NCBI RefSeq assembly: GCF_000024925.1
Contig: NC_013521.1
Coordinates: 3,038,001-3,102,000 of the forward strand
Length of the DNA stretch: 64,000 nt
Direction: 5' to 3'
From: Sanguibacter keddieii DSM 10542
GTDB lineage: Bacteria; Actinomycetota; Actinomycetes; Actinomycetales; Cellulomonadaceae
The notes below the pieces were generated by a model. That model was given only the letters and a program-made list of their open reading frames with translations, was not told where the DNA came from and did not search any database. A program made the translations under genes and the position numbers. This document shows, piece by piece, positions 1-8,160 of the stretch (the stretch's first letter is position 1; each line of letters opens with the position of its first letter).

Positions 1-173
1 ACCGCGTGCTGCTCGTCGTCACCGTGCTGGGCATCACCGCGGGTGCCGCGGTCGCGCTCCGCGAGGCCGCGCGGACGCACCGGGCTCCCCCCTCGGTCGC
101 GGCCGACCCGCCCGCGACCGACCCACGCACGACGCCCGCCACCCCCGACCGGGCGGGCAGCGGGCCCCTGTGA
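1..173 (+). CDS. C-terminal fragment of a membrane-associated protein (5' partial)
   Basis: An open frame (codons start at base 3) enters from the left edge and stops at TGA 171-173, giving 56 residues. The first 19 or so are strongly hydrophobic (Val/Leu/Ala/Gly-rich) and look like a transmembrane helix. The remaining 35 are a Pro/Thr/Ala/Asp-rich tail without recognisable motifs, typical of a disordered terminal segment. Codon third positions are almost all G or C, as in the neighbouring real genes. It converges on the minus-strand gene at 180 with a 6-bp gap. The function cannot be assigned because the main part lies outside the window. Confidence 0.6.
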   Translation, partial: RVLLVVTVLGITAGAAVALREAARTHRAPPSVAADPPATDPRTTPATPDRAGSGPL

Positions 174-179
174 CGCCCG

Positions 180-1448
180 TCAGCCTGCGACGGCGTGAGG
201 GTACTCCTCCGCGCGGTGCTGGAACCTCGTGATCGCGGGGTTCTGCACGACGCCGTCGCGGATCTCGATCGCACGGGAGACCGTCTCGTCCGACGCCCAC
301 CCGTCGGGGCCCTCCATGACCGAGCGCAGAAACGGCAGCACGGCGTCGCTGATCTCCCAGGTCGCCGAGTTCCACAGGTACGACGGGCTGTGGTCGACCG
401 CGTAGTAGAGGATGTGGTCGCCGACCTCGAAGGTCGGTTCCGCGAAGGTGGTCGGGCGGGCCCACGAGAAGCCCATGCCCTCGTCGCAGGACACGTCGAC
501 CACGAGGCTCCCGGGCGCGAAGGCACCGAGGTCCGACTCGCGGAGGTACGTCTGCGGGGCGTCCGTGTCCTGCAGGGTGCAGTTGACCACGATGTCGAAC
601 TCCGCGAGGTACGGCGCGAGCGGTACGCGCCCCTCCTCCGTCAGCACGTGGCTGAGGTGGGGCGCGGCGTCGTCGTGGTCGAGCTGCACGATCCGCGCCG
701 CGTGGATCGGGGAGCCGACGGCCGCGACGTCACGGTTGGTGAGCACGTGGACGTCGTGCACGCCGTGGGCGCGCAGGGCCGTGACGGCGCCGCGGGCGGT
801 CGCCCCGAAGCCGATGACGATCGCGTTGAGCCGGCGCCCGTAGTCACCGGTGGAGCCGGCGAGCTGGAGGGCGTGCAGCACCGAGCAGTAGCCGGCGATC
901 TCGTTGTTCTTGTGGAACACGTGCAGCGCGAACCGGCCGTCGCTCGACCAGTGGTTCATGGCTTCGAAGGCGATGAGCGTGAGGTGCCGGTCGATCGCCT
1001 GCTGCGTCATGTCGACGTCCTGGACGCAGTGCGGCCACCCCCACAGGACCTGTCCGTCACGCAGCCCGTCGAGCTCCGCCGCCTGCGGCTTGGGCAGGAG
1101 GACGACGTCCGCGTGCTCGATCAGCTCGTCCCGCGGGAGGACCTTGCCGACGAGGCCGGCGAGGCGGTCGTCCGTCATCCCGAAGGCCTGGCCGTAGCCG
1201 GACTCGACGATCATGCGCTCGCGCAGGTCGACGTCGATACGCTCGAGGTGGGACGGGTGGATCGGCAGGCGACGCTCGTCGGGCTTCTGCGACGTGCCGA
1301 GCACGCCGAGGGTGAGGAGCGGGCGGGCAGGCTCTCCGGGCACCTCGTGCGCGGGCTCGCCCGCGAGGCCGAGCGGTGCGCCGTGCCCCGCCGCTGGGGT
1401 GTCGCGCGGGTCGTGCTTCGGACCGGACTGCTCTGACCTGACGGTCAT
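180..1448 (-). CDS. N5-(carboxyethyl)ornithine synthase-like dehydrogenase (AlaDH/PNT fold)
   Basis: The 422-aa protein resembles lactococcal N5-(carboxyethyl)ornithine synthase (reductive condensation of pyruvate with the ornithine or lysine side-chain amine by NADPH) and, more distantly, alanine dehydrogenase. Family-like segments are a KPDERRLPI N-terminal motif, GWPHCVQ, NNEIAGYCSVLHAL, a Rossmann motif (IGFGATARG), VVDVSCDEGMG and YAVDHSPSYLW. Catalysis on ornithine is an inference; opine-type or alanine dehydrogenase activity is possible. It carries about 45 extra N-terminal residues, Pro/Gly/Glu-rich, compared with the roughly 310-aa lactococcal enzyme. The ATG at 1448 has GAGGGAG 6 nt upstream, which supports this start. 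It is transcribed alone, from a region containing a perfect inverted repeat. Confidence 0.8.
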   Translation of the reverse strand: MTVRSEQSGPKHDPRDTPAAGHGAPLGLAGEPAHEVPGEPARPLLTLGVLGTSQKPDERRLPIHPSHLERIDVDLRERMIVESGYGQAFGMTDDRLAGLVGKVLPRDELIEHADVVLLPKPQAAELDGLRDGQVLWGWPHCVQDVDMTQQAIDRHLTLIAFEAMNHWSSDGRFALHVFHKNNEIAGYCSVLHALQLAGSTGDYGRRLNAIVIGFGATARGAVTALRAHGVHDVHVLTNRDVAAVGSPIHAARIVQLDHDDAAPHLSHVLTEEGRVPLAPYLAEFDIVVNCTLQDTDAPQTYLRESDLGAFAPGSLVVDVSCDEGMGFSWARPTTFAEPTFEVGDHILYYAVDHSPSYLWNSATWEISDAVLPFLRSVMEGPDGWASDETVSRAIEIRDGVVQNPAITRFQHRAEEYPHAVAG

Positions 1449-1461
1449 CGTCGCTCCCTCG

Positions 1462-1486
1462 GAGGGTCACCGCCATGGTGACCCTC
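1462..1486 (-). promoter_or_regulatory. Inverted repeat between -10 box and ribosome binding site
   Basis: Two perfect 10-bp arms (1462-1471 GAGGGTCACC and 1477-1486 GGTGACCCTC) flank a 5-nt loop. On the minus strand this lies just after a TACTCT box (1492-1497) and directly before the GAGGGAG ribosome binding site of the dehydrogenase gene. It could be an operator overlapping the transcription start or an RNA hairpin hiding the ribosome binding site. No convincing -35 is visible. Confidence 0.45.
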
Positions 1487-1649
1487 TCTCAAGAGTACGC
1501 CTGCGCTGCACCAAGAACAGACCAAGTGGGGCGCCAGGCGCATCGGTGCAGGTCACGCCCCGAGACTGCCGGCCGCCCCGTCGACGACGCACGAGGCGCC
1601 TCGGCCCGCCTCTCGCCACGCCCCTGACGGACGTGGCGAGCACACCGGC

Positions 1650-2639
1650 TCAGACGCGGAAGCGCTCGACGAGGTCGTCCATGAGCGCGTCCATCCGTGC
1701 GTCGACCTGGCGGCGTGCCGGGTCCCCGTCGTGCCAGGCGACGATCTCCCGTGCGCCCTGCTCGAAGGTCCGCTCGGGACGGAACCCGGGCGCGACGCTG
1801 CGGATCTTCGCGTTGTCGAAGACCATCGAGTGCGCCTTGTCGCCGAGCAGCCCGGCACCCCACCCGGCGTCCACGGCGGCGATCGCGTCCGAGGGCACGT
1901 GGACGATCTTCGCCTCGACGCCGGCCGCCCGGGCGAGGGTCTGGGTGATGTGGTCCCAGGTGAGGGCCTCGTCCGAGGTGATGTGGAAGGTGTCGCCGAC
2001 CGTGCGCGGGTTCGCGAGCAGCGGCACGAAGCCGAGCGCGAAGTCCTCGGTGTGCGTGATGGTCCACAGCGAGGTTCCGTCGCCGTGCACCACGACCTCC
2101 TTGCCCGCGCGCATCCGCTCCACGACCGTCCAGCCGCCGTCGAGCGGCACGGACGTCTGGTCGTAGGTGTGCGACGGGCGCACGACGGTCGCCGGGAAGC
2201 CGGCGTCCCGGTACGCCGCGACGAGCAGGTCCTCGCACGCGATCTTGTCCTGCGAGTAGCCCCAGAACGGGTTGCGCAGCGGCGTCGACTCGAGCACCGG
2301 GAGCCGCGAGGGCGGTGTCTGGTACGCCGAGGCGGAGCTGATGAACACGTACTGCCCGGTGCGGCCGGTGAAGAGGTCGACGTCCTGCTGTACGTGCTCC
2401 GGGGTGAAGGCGACCCAGTCGACCACCGCGTCGAACTCGCGCCCGCCGAGCGCCTCGCGCACCGACCCCGGGTCGCGGACGTCGGCGCGCAGCGTGCGCA
2501 CCTCGTCGGGCAGGGAGCGGGTCGACGACGACCCGCGGTTGAGGACGGTGACGTCGTAGCCGCGCTGGACGGCGAGCCGCACGCTCGCCGAGCTGATGAC
2601 GCCGCTGCCGCCGATGAACAAGACCGTGGGTGCACTCAT
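1650..2639 (-). CDS. NAD-dependent epimerase/dehydratase (extended SDR)
   Basis: 329 aa with an N-terminal Rossmann motif (IGGSGVIS) and the SDR catalytic Tyr-Lys pair in GYSQDK, preceded by an SSASAY serine segment. The extended C-terminal region fits sugar-nucleotide epimerase/dehydratase-like proteins of the NAD(P)-binding Epimerase family. It starts 9 bp after the second sugar permease and is the last gene of the alpha-glucoside operon, so it may act on the imported sugar or a derivative, such as a keto-sugar. The substrate cannot be read from sequence. The start ATG 2639 has an AGGG ribosome binding site. Confidence 0.8.
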   Translation of the reverse strand: MSAPTVLFIGGSGVISSASVRLAVQRGYDVTVLNRGSSSTRSLPDEVRTLRADVRDPGSVREALGGREFDAVVDWVAFTPEHVQQDVDLFTGRTGQYVFISSASAYQTPPSRLPVLESTPLRNPFWGYSQDKIACEDLLVAAYRDAGFPATVVRPSHTYDQTSVPLDGGWTVVERMRAGKEVVVHGDGTSLWTITHTEDFALGFVPLLANPRTVGDTFHITSDEALTWDHITQTLARAAGVEAKIVHVPSDAIAAVDAGWGAGLLGDKAHSMVFDNAKIRSVAPGFRPERTFEQGAREIVAWHDGDPARRQVDARMDALMDDLVERFRV

Positions 2640-2648
2640 CGCTCGACC

Positions 2649-3671
2649 CTAACCCTTGACGGCGCCGCCCATGCTGGCGCCGTTGAGGAACACGCGCTGG
2701 AACAGCAGGAAGATGACGACGGGGATGACGGTCGCGATCGCGAGCGCCGCGAGGAACACGTCGAGCTCGATGAACCGCTGGAGCGCGGGCAGCCGGACCG
2801 AGAGCGGCTGGAGCGCCGGGTCGGGCAGGACCAGCATCGGCCAGAGGAAGTCCTTCCACGCGGCGATGATCGCGAACACCGACACCACCCCGAGGATCGG
2901 CCGCGACATGGGCAGGACGATGGCCCAGAAGAGCCGGAACGGCCCGGCCCCGTCGACGCGCGCGGCCTCGAAGACCTCGCGCGGCAGGTTGTCGAAGAAC
3001 CGCTTGATGATGAGCACGTTGAAGGCGCTCGCCCCGGCGGGCAGCCACACCGCCCAGAAGGTGTTGAGCAGCGAGTCCTTCAGCAGCGGCGGGTCGAGGA
3101 TCGTCAGGTACAGCGGCACGAGGAGCACGATCGACGGCACGAACAGCGTCGCGAGGACCATGCCCATGACGACCTTGCCGTAGCGGGGCCGCAGGACGGA
3201 CATCGCGAAGCCGCCCGTGGTCGCCACGACGATCTGCACGAGCCACGACCCCGCCGCGATGATCACGGTGTTGAGGAAGTACTTGTCGATCTCGACGCGG
3301 TTCCAGGCCTCGGAGAGGTTGGCCCAGTCGACCCCGTTGGGGAACAGCGCCATCGGCGCCCGCAGCGTGTCCTGCGTCGGGGTGATCGCCGACTTCGCGA
3401 GCCACAGGATCGGGCCCAGCCCGACCACGAGCAGCAGCACCAGCAGCACGCCGTGCACCAGGTTCATGCCGCGCCGCACCCGCGGCCGGTGCCAGTCGGC
3501 CGACGAGATCGCGGTGCGGTCGGTCGGCTCGGGTGACGACGAGCGCCGGCGGACGACCGGGGCGGCGGCAGGCGCGGCGGCAGGCGCGGTGCCGACCGCC
3601 GCGTGGTCCTGCTCGACGGGGAGCACGGTCGTCGTGCGGCTGGTGCTCTCGGAGGGAGACGAGGTGCTCAT
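2649..3671 (-). CDS. Carbohydrate ABC transporter permease (MalG type)
   Basis: The 340-aa inner-membrane subunit of a CUT1-type sugar importer. The first 75 residues are a polar, Ala/Pro/Ser-rich cytoplasmic extension. About six hydrophobic segments follow. The ABC-permease EAA loop, which docks the ATPase, is visible as EVFEAARVDGAG followed by a LPMSRPI segment. The ATG start at 3671 overlaps the stop of the upstream permease in TCAT (ATGA on the coding strand), which implies translational coupling and fixes the start against longer readings in the same frame. Confidence 0.92.
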   Translation of the reverse strand: MSTSSPSESTSRTTTVLPVEQDHAAVGTAPAAAPAAAPVVRRRSSSPEPTDRTAISSADWHRPRVRRGMNLVHGVLLVLLLVVGLGPILWLAKSAITPTQDTLRAPMALFPNGVDWANLSEAWNRVEIDKYFLNTVIIAAGSWLVQIVVATTGGFAMSVLRPRYGKVVMGMVLATLFVPSIVLLVPLYLTILDPPLLKDSLLNTFWAVWLPAGASAFNVLIIKRFFDNLPREVFEAARVDGAGPFRLFWAIVLPMSRPILGVVSVFAIIAAWKDFLWPMLVLPDPALQPLSVRLPALQRFIELDVFLAALAIATVIPVVIFLLFQRVFLNGASMGGAVKG

Positions 3672-4627
3672 GACTGGCTCCAGGACCGGGTGAGGCGGAA
3701 GTAGAGGATCGAGAACACGGCGAGGACGCCGGCGAGCATGAGGCTGAGCGCGGTCGCCGAGCCGTAGTTGCCGCCGAGGCTGTTCCCGAAGGCGTAGTTG
3801 TAGATGAGCAGCAGCACCGTGAGGGTCGAGTTCGCGGGCCCGCCGCCGGTGAACAGGTAGGGCTCGAGGAACACCTGCGCAGTCCCGATGATCTGCAGGA
3901 TCAGCGTGATGAACAGGACCCCGCGCAGCTGCGGGAGCGTGATGTGCCAGATCTTGCCCCAGATGCTCGCGCCGTCCATCTCCGCGGCGTCGTACAGCTC
4001 GGGGGCGACCGAGGTGAGGGCTGCGATGTAGATGATGATCGTGCCGCCTGCACCGGCCCACGTCGCCTCGAGGACGAGGGACGGCATGGCCGTCGACGGG
4101 TCTTGCAACCAGGGGAACGGGCCGAGGTTCACCCAGCCGAGGATGGTGTTGAACACCCCGGTGCTGGACCCGTCGTAGAAGAACTTCCACAGCAGCACGG
4201 CGACCACCGGCGGGACGACGACCGGCAGGTAGGCGAGAGCCGAGAACAGGCCCTTGCGGCTGCGCACCTCGCTCATGAGCACCGCCGCGACGAGCGGGAC
4301 GGGGAAGCCGAAGAGCAGCGCGAGGAAGGCGAAGTACAGGGTGTTCTTCACCGCGGTCCACAGCAGCGGGTCGGCGAGGACGTCACGGAAGTTCTGCAGC
4401 CCGACGAACTCGGGCGCGGTGACGAGGTTGGTCTCCTGCACGCTCATGATCGCCGCGCGGACGATCGGGAACCAGGAGAAGAACCCGAAGATCACGATGA
4501 CGGGGATCATGAACGCGAGCGTGCTGAGCCCTCCGTTGCGCGCCCAGCCCACGACCGACCGTGGCGGACGGCGGCGCGGCGGGACGTCTGAGCGGGGCTG
4601 CTCGGTGAGCTCGGTGAGAGCACTCAC
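3668..4627 (-). CDS. Carbohydrate ABC transporter permease (MalF type)
   Basis: 319 aa; the partner permease of the same importer. A short polar N-terminus of about 30 residues is followed by six predicted transmembrane segments and the EAA loop (YDAAEMDGAS, then ITLPQL). Start GTG 4627 has AAGGATGG upstream. It lies 151 bp downstream of the binding-protein gene, a common gap that can lower expression of membrane components relative to the abundant lipoprotein. No ATPase gene is present in the operon. Confidence 0.92.
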   Translation of the reverse strand: MSALTELTEQPRSDVPPRRRPPRSVVGWARNGGLSTLAFMIPVIVIFGFFSWFPIVRAAIMSVQETNLVTAPEFVGLQNFRDVLADPLLWTAVKNTLYFAFLALLFGFPVPLVAAVLMSEVRSRKGLFSALAYLPVVVPPVVAVLLWKFFYDGSSTGVFNTILGWVNLGPFPWLQDPSTAMPSLVLEATWAGAGGTIIIYIAALTSVAPELYDAAEMDGASIWGKIWHITLPQLRGVLFITLILQIIGTAQVFLEPYLFTGGGPANSTLTVLLLIYNYAFGNSLGGNYGSATALSLMLAGVLAVFSILYFRLTRSWSQS

Positions 4628-4778
4628 GAGGGGACCATCCTTCGAGGGCTGGGAGAGGGCCGCGGTGGGCGGCAGGAGGTGCGGGCGTCGCGCCCCGGCA
4701 GCGGGTGCTGCCGGGGCACGACGGTCGTGCGTGCTGGTGCTGCTGGTGGGTCGGGCCGGTGGCGCGTGGTGGCGTCCG

Positions 4779-6143
4779 TCAGCCCTTGTCGAGGATCGAC
4801 TGGACCGTCGTCTGGGCGCTCGCGAGGAGCGCGTCGATGTCGGCGTTCTCGTCGGTCAGGACTGCCTGGACGACGGGGTCGAGGGCCGCGTAGAGCTCCT
4901 GGGTCGAGCGCGCGGGCTCGGGCAGGAGGGGCTGGTCGAAGATGCCGTCGGTGTAGGGCGTCATCTGGTCGAGCGGCACGTTGACGAGGTCCGCGATCCA
5001 CGTCTGCGACTCGTCGTAGGTCGCGCGGTCGAAGACGGGCAGCTGCGGAGCGCCGACGGGCTGGCCCTGGTCGGCGGTCGTCTGGGCGTCGAGGACGGCC
5101 GACTCCTGGTCGGTGAGCTTCTGCATGTAGTAGAAGTCGATCCACTTGACGGCCGCGGCCTGCTCCTCGGGGCTGGCCTTGGCGCTCACAGCCGCGAGCG
5201 TCCCACCACCGAGCACGCCGGCGTCGTCGCCCTCGAGCGGCACGACGGTGACACCGTAGTCGTCGGGGTTCAGGCCGTTCTGGGTGAAGAGGTTGCCGTA
5301 GTTGCCGCCGCCCGACACGTACATGCCGATCTTGCCCGCGGCGAAGTCCTGGTTGATGGTCCCCCAGTCGTAGAGGAAGTTCGCACCCATCGAGTTGTCC
5401 TCCCACCGCAGCTGCTTGAGGTACTCGAGCGACGCCTTGGCCTCGGGGGTGTCGACGGTCGCCGTGGCGGTGTCGCCCTCGACCGACTCGACCCTGCCGC
5501 CGTTGGCGTAGATGAGAGACGTGAGGATCCAGCCGCCGGTGTTGGACTGGGTCATCTGCGCGTAGCCGGCCTGGCCGGTCGCGTCCGCGATGGCCTTGGC
5601 GTCCGCACGGACCTCGTCCCAGGTGGTCGGCGGGGCGTCGGGGTCGAGACCGGCCTGCTCGAAGAGCGTGCGGTTGTAGTGCAGGCCCTGGCCGTAGGCC
5701 GCGATCGGGATGGCCCACATCGCCCCGTCGGCGTCCTCGCCGGCTTGCGCGACGTTCGGGTTGAACTCGTCGGCGTACGGCAGCTCGTCGACGAGGGTGC
5801 TGATGTTGGCGATCTGCTTCCGCTCGATGAGGCCGCGACCGTCGGTGAAGGGGATGGGGAACACGTCGGGCAGGGTGCCGCCCGCGAGCTCGGCGGCGAA
5901 GGTCGTGCCGGTCCAGGTGTACTCCTTGGACTTCACGACGACGTCGGGGTTGTCCTTCTCGAACTGCGCGACGCGCGCCTCGAAGGCGTCGATGGCGCCC
6001 TGCTCGAGACCCTGGTCGATCGCGACCTCGATGGTGACCTTGCCGTCGGCGGCGGCGTCGTCGTCGGACCCGCAGGCCGAGAGCAGTCCTAGTGCGAGCA
6101 CGGCGGGCAGCACTGCTGCCGTGCGCTTGGTCCATGTTGACAT
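4779..6143 (-). CDS. Extracellular sugar-binding lipoprotein of an ABC importer
   Basis: 454 aa, solute-binding protein family 1. A Sec-type lipoprotein signal is clear: KR near the N-terminus, a hydrophobic stretch, and lipobox LSAC with Cys24, followed by an acidic GSDDDAAAD linker. The mature part has the family's features, such as DVFPIPFTD and GKIGMYVSGG. It captures the sugar outside the membrane for the two downstream permeases. Start ATG 6143 has AAGGAG upstream. Linkage to a GH13 alpha-glucosidase and a LacI repressor suggests an alpha-glucoside such as maltose, trehalose, sucrose or isomaltose; this is inference. Confidence 0.92.
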   Translation of the reverse strand: MSTWTKRTAAVLPAVLALGLLSACGSDDDAAADGKVTIEVAIDQGLEQGAIDAFEARVAQFEKDNPDVVVKSKEYTWTGTTFAAELAGGTLPDVFPIPFTDGRGLIERKQIANISTLVDELPYADEFNPNVAQAGEDADGAMWAIPIAAYGQGLHYNRTLFEQAGLDPDAPPTTWDEVRADAKAIADATGQAGYAQMTQSNTGGWILTSLIYANGGRVESVEGDTATATVDTPEAKASLEYLKQLRWEDNSMGANFLYDWGTINQDFAAGKIGMYVSGGGNYGNLFTQNGLNPDDYGVTVVPLEGDDAGVLGGGTLAAVSAKASPEEQAAAVKWIDFYYMQKLTDQESAVLDAQTTADQGQPVGAPQLPVFDRATYDESQTWIADLVNVPLDQMTPYTDGIFDQPLLPEPARSTQELYAALDPVVQAVLTDENADIDALLASAQTTVQSILDKG

Positions 6144-6196
6144 CGTCGTCACTCCTTGTGTGAGGGGCAGTGCAGGGGAAGAGAGCTGATGGGTGG

Positions 6197-7861
6197 TCAC
6201 GCCGTGACCTCGGCGGACAGGCGGAGCCAGACCGCGGTGTCCTGCGGCAGCCGGTCGCCGTCGAGCGGTCCCGAGGCGAGCAGCACGGCATCGTGCTCGG
6301 GCAGCGCGACAGGCGTGGGACCGAGGTTCACGACGCAGGCCAGGCGCTCGCCGCGGACGAAGGCGAGCACGTCGTCCCCCGCCGTCGCGGCGTCGAGCCA
6401 GGCGAAGGACTCCCCGGCGAGGTCGGGGTCGGTCGACCGCGTGGCGAGCACGCTGCGGTAGAGGTGCAGCATCGAGGCGTCGTCCTTCTCCTGCGCCTCG
6501 ACGGTCAGCGAGGCCCAGGCGTCGGGCTGCGGCAGCCAGGTCGCGGCAGCCCCCTCGGGGCTGAACCCGAAGGAGGGCGCGTCGCCCGACCAGGGCAGCG
6601 GGACGCGGCACCCGTCGCGACCGGGGTCGACGCCTTCGGACCTGAAGTGCATCGGGTCCTGGAGCACGTCGAGCGGGAGGTCCTCGACCTCGGGCAGGCC
6701 GAGCTCGTCACCCTGGTAGAGGTAGAGCGAGCCGGGGAGCGCGGCGGTGAGGAGGGCCGCCGCGCGGGCGCGCCGGGTGCCGAGGTCGAGGTCGGTCGGG
6801 GTGCCGAACCGCTTGTCGGCGAAGGCGAAGGAGCTCACCTCGCGGCCGTACCGGGTGACGGGGCGGGTGACGTCGTGGTTGGAGAGCACCCAGGTGGCCG
6901 GGGCGCCGACCGGTGCGTGCGCGGCGAGCGTGGCGTCGATCGAGGCCCGCAGCTGCGTGGCCTCCCACGGACGACCCATGAAGTCGAAGTTGAAGGCGGT
7001 GTGCATCTCGTCGGGGCGCAGGTACTGCGCGAACCGTGCCGTGTCGTCCAGCCAGACCTCCCCGACGAGCACGCGGGTGCCCTCGTAGGAGTCGGCGACG
7101 GCACGCCAGCCGCGGTAGACGTCGTGGAGCTCGTCGCGGTCGAGGTGCGGGTGCTCGCCCGGAGCGGGGTCGGCCGGCACCTCGGGGAGCGCGGGGTCCT
7201 TGACCGGCAGGGCGGCCGAGTCGATGCGGATGCCGGCGACGCCGCGGTCGAACCAGAAGCGCAGGACGTCCTCGTGCTCGCGGCGCACGTCGGGGTGCGA
7301 CCAGTTGAGGTCGGGCTGCTCCGGGGTGAAGAGGTGGAGGTACCACTCCCCCGGCGTCCCGTCGGCGTCGGAGGTGCGGGTCCAGGTGCTGCCCGCGAAG
7401 CTCGACACCCAGTGCGTGGGGATCTCCGAGCCGTCGTCTCCCTTGCCCGGGTGGAACCAGAAACGCTCGCGCTCGGGAGAGCCCGGGCCGGCGGCGAGCG
7501 CGGCCTGGAACCACTCGTGCTGGTCGGACACGTGGTTGGGGACGACGTCGACGATCGTGCGGATGCCGAGCTCGAGGGCCTCGGCGACGAGCGCCTCGGC
7601 CTCGGCGAGGGTGCCGAAGGCCGGGTCGATGGTGCGGTAGTCGGCGACGTCGTATCCGCCGTCGGCGAGCGGCGACTGGTACCAGGGGGTGAACCAGACG
7701 GCGTCGACGCCGAGCTCCTTGAGGTACGGCAGGCGTGCCCGGACGCCGGCGAGGTCGCCGGTCCCGTCGCCGTTCCCGTCCGCGAAGCTGCGGGGGTAGA
7801 TCTGGTAGATGACCGCGTTCCGCCACCAGGTGGGGTCGGTCGTCTCGTCCTCGTGCGACAC
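6197..7861 (-). CDS. GH13 alpha-glucosidase (oligo-alpha-glucosidase family)
   Basis: 554 aa, matching the GH13 oligo-1,6-glucosidase/alpha-glucosidase group. N-terminal WWRNAVIYQIYPRSF leads into the barrel. Conserved regions are DVVPNH (about 105-110), GIRIDSA with nucleophile Asp214, VGEVW with acid/base Glu268, and LSNHDV with Asp330. There is no signal peptide, so it hydrolyses imported oligosaccharides in the cytoplasm. It is the first gene after the LacI repressor and probably heads the operon: a candidate promoter lies at 7995-8024, and the binding-protein gene follows 53 bp later. Confidence 0.93.
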   Translation of the reverse strand: MSHEDETTDPTWWRNAVIYQIYPRSFADGNGDGTGDLAGVRARLPYLKELGVDAVWFTPWYQSPLADGGYDVADYRTIDPAFGTLAEAEALVAEALELGIRTIVDVVPNHVSDQHEWFQAALAAGPGSPERERFWFHPGKGDDGSEIPTHWVSSFAGSTWTRTSDADGTPGEWYLHLFTPEQPDLNWSHPDVRREHEDVLRFWFDRGVAGIRIDSAALPVKDPALPEVPADPAPGEHPHLDRDELHDVYRGWRAVADSYEGTRVLVGEVWLDDTARFAQYLRPDEMHTAFNFDFMGRPWEATQLRASIDATLAAHAPVGAPATWVLSNHDVTRPVTRYGREVSSFAFADKRFGTPTDLDLGTRRARAAALLTAALPGSLYLYQGDELGLPEVEDLPLDVLQDPMHFRSEGVDPGRDGCRVPLPWSGDAPSFGFSPEGAAATWLPQPDAWASLTVEAQEKDDASMLHLYRSVLATRSTDPDLAGESFAWLDAATAGDDVLAFVRGERLACVVNLGPTPVALPEHDAVLLASGPLDGDRLPQDTAVWLRLSAEVTA

Positions 7862-7994
7862 CGTCGTCTCGTCTCTGTGCTGTGGTGCGTGTGCTGTGGG
7901 CCGCTCGTCCGGGCGCGCAGGCCGTGACTGCCGTGGCTGCGCTGCCAGGTGGAGCGGTGCGGCGCCGGGCTGGTCGCCCTGCGGTGCACGACAG

Positions 7995-8024
7995 ACACTA
8001 AACCTCTCGACAGAAACAACGCAA
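7995..8024 (-). promoter_or_regulatory. Candidate promoter of the alpha-glucosidase operon with a LacI half-site
   Basis: On the minus strand TTGCGT (8019-8024) and TAGTGT (7995-8000) are separated by 18 bp. The -35 hexamer lies inside CTTGCGT, which equals one half of the palindrome found upstream of the lacI-type gene (9202-9218). A direct repeat TCGACAG (8008-8014 and 8029-8035) with a 21-bp period brackets the -35. The rest of the 299-bp gap (7862-8160) shows no gene. Confidence 0.5.
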
Positions 8025-8160
8025 GAAGTCGACAGGTGAGTTATCGAAGTGTGACCTGAGCGTGGAAGACGTGGATCATGGGCGCGACCAGTCGCGCCAC
8101 GGCACGATCGCCGGAGGCAGGTCTCAGCGCGTCACCCGCGCCAGGGGGGCAGAGAGCCGG

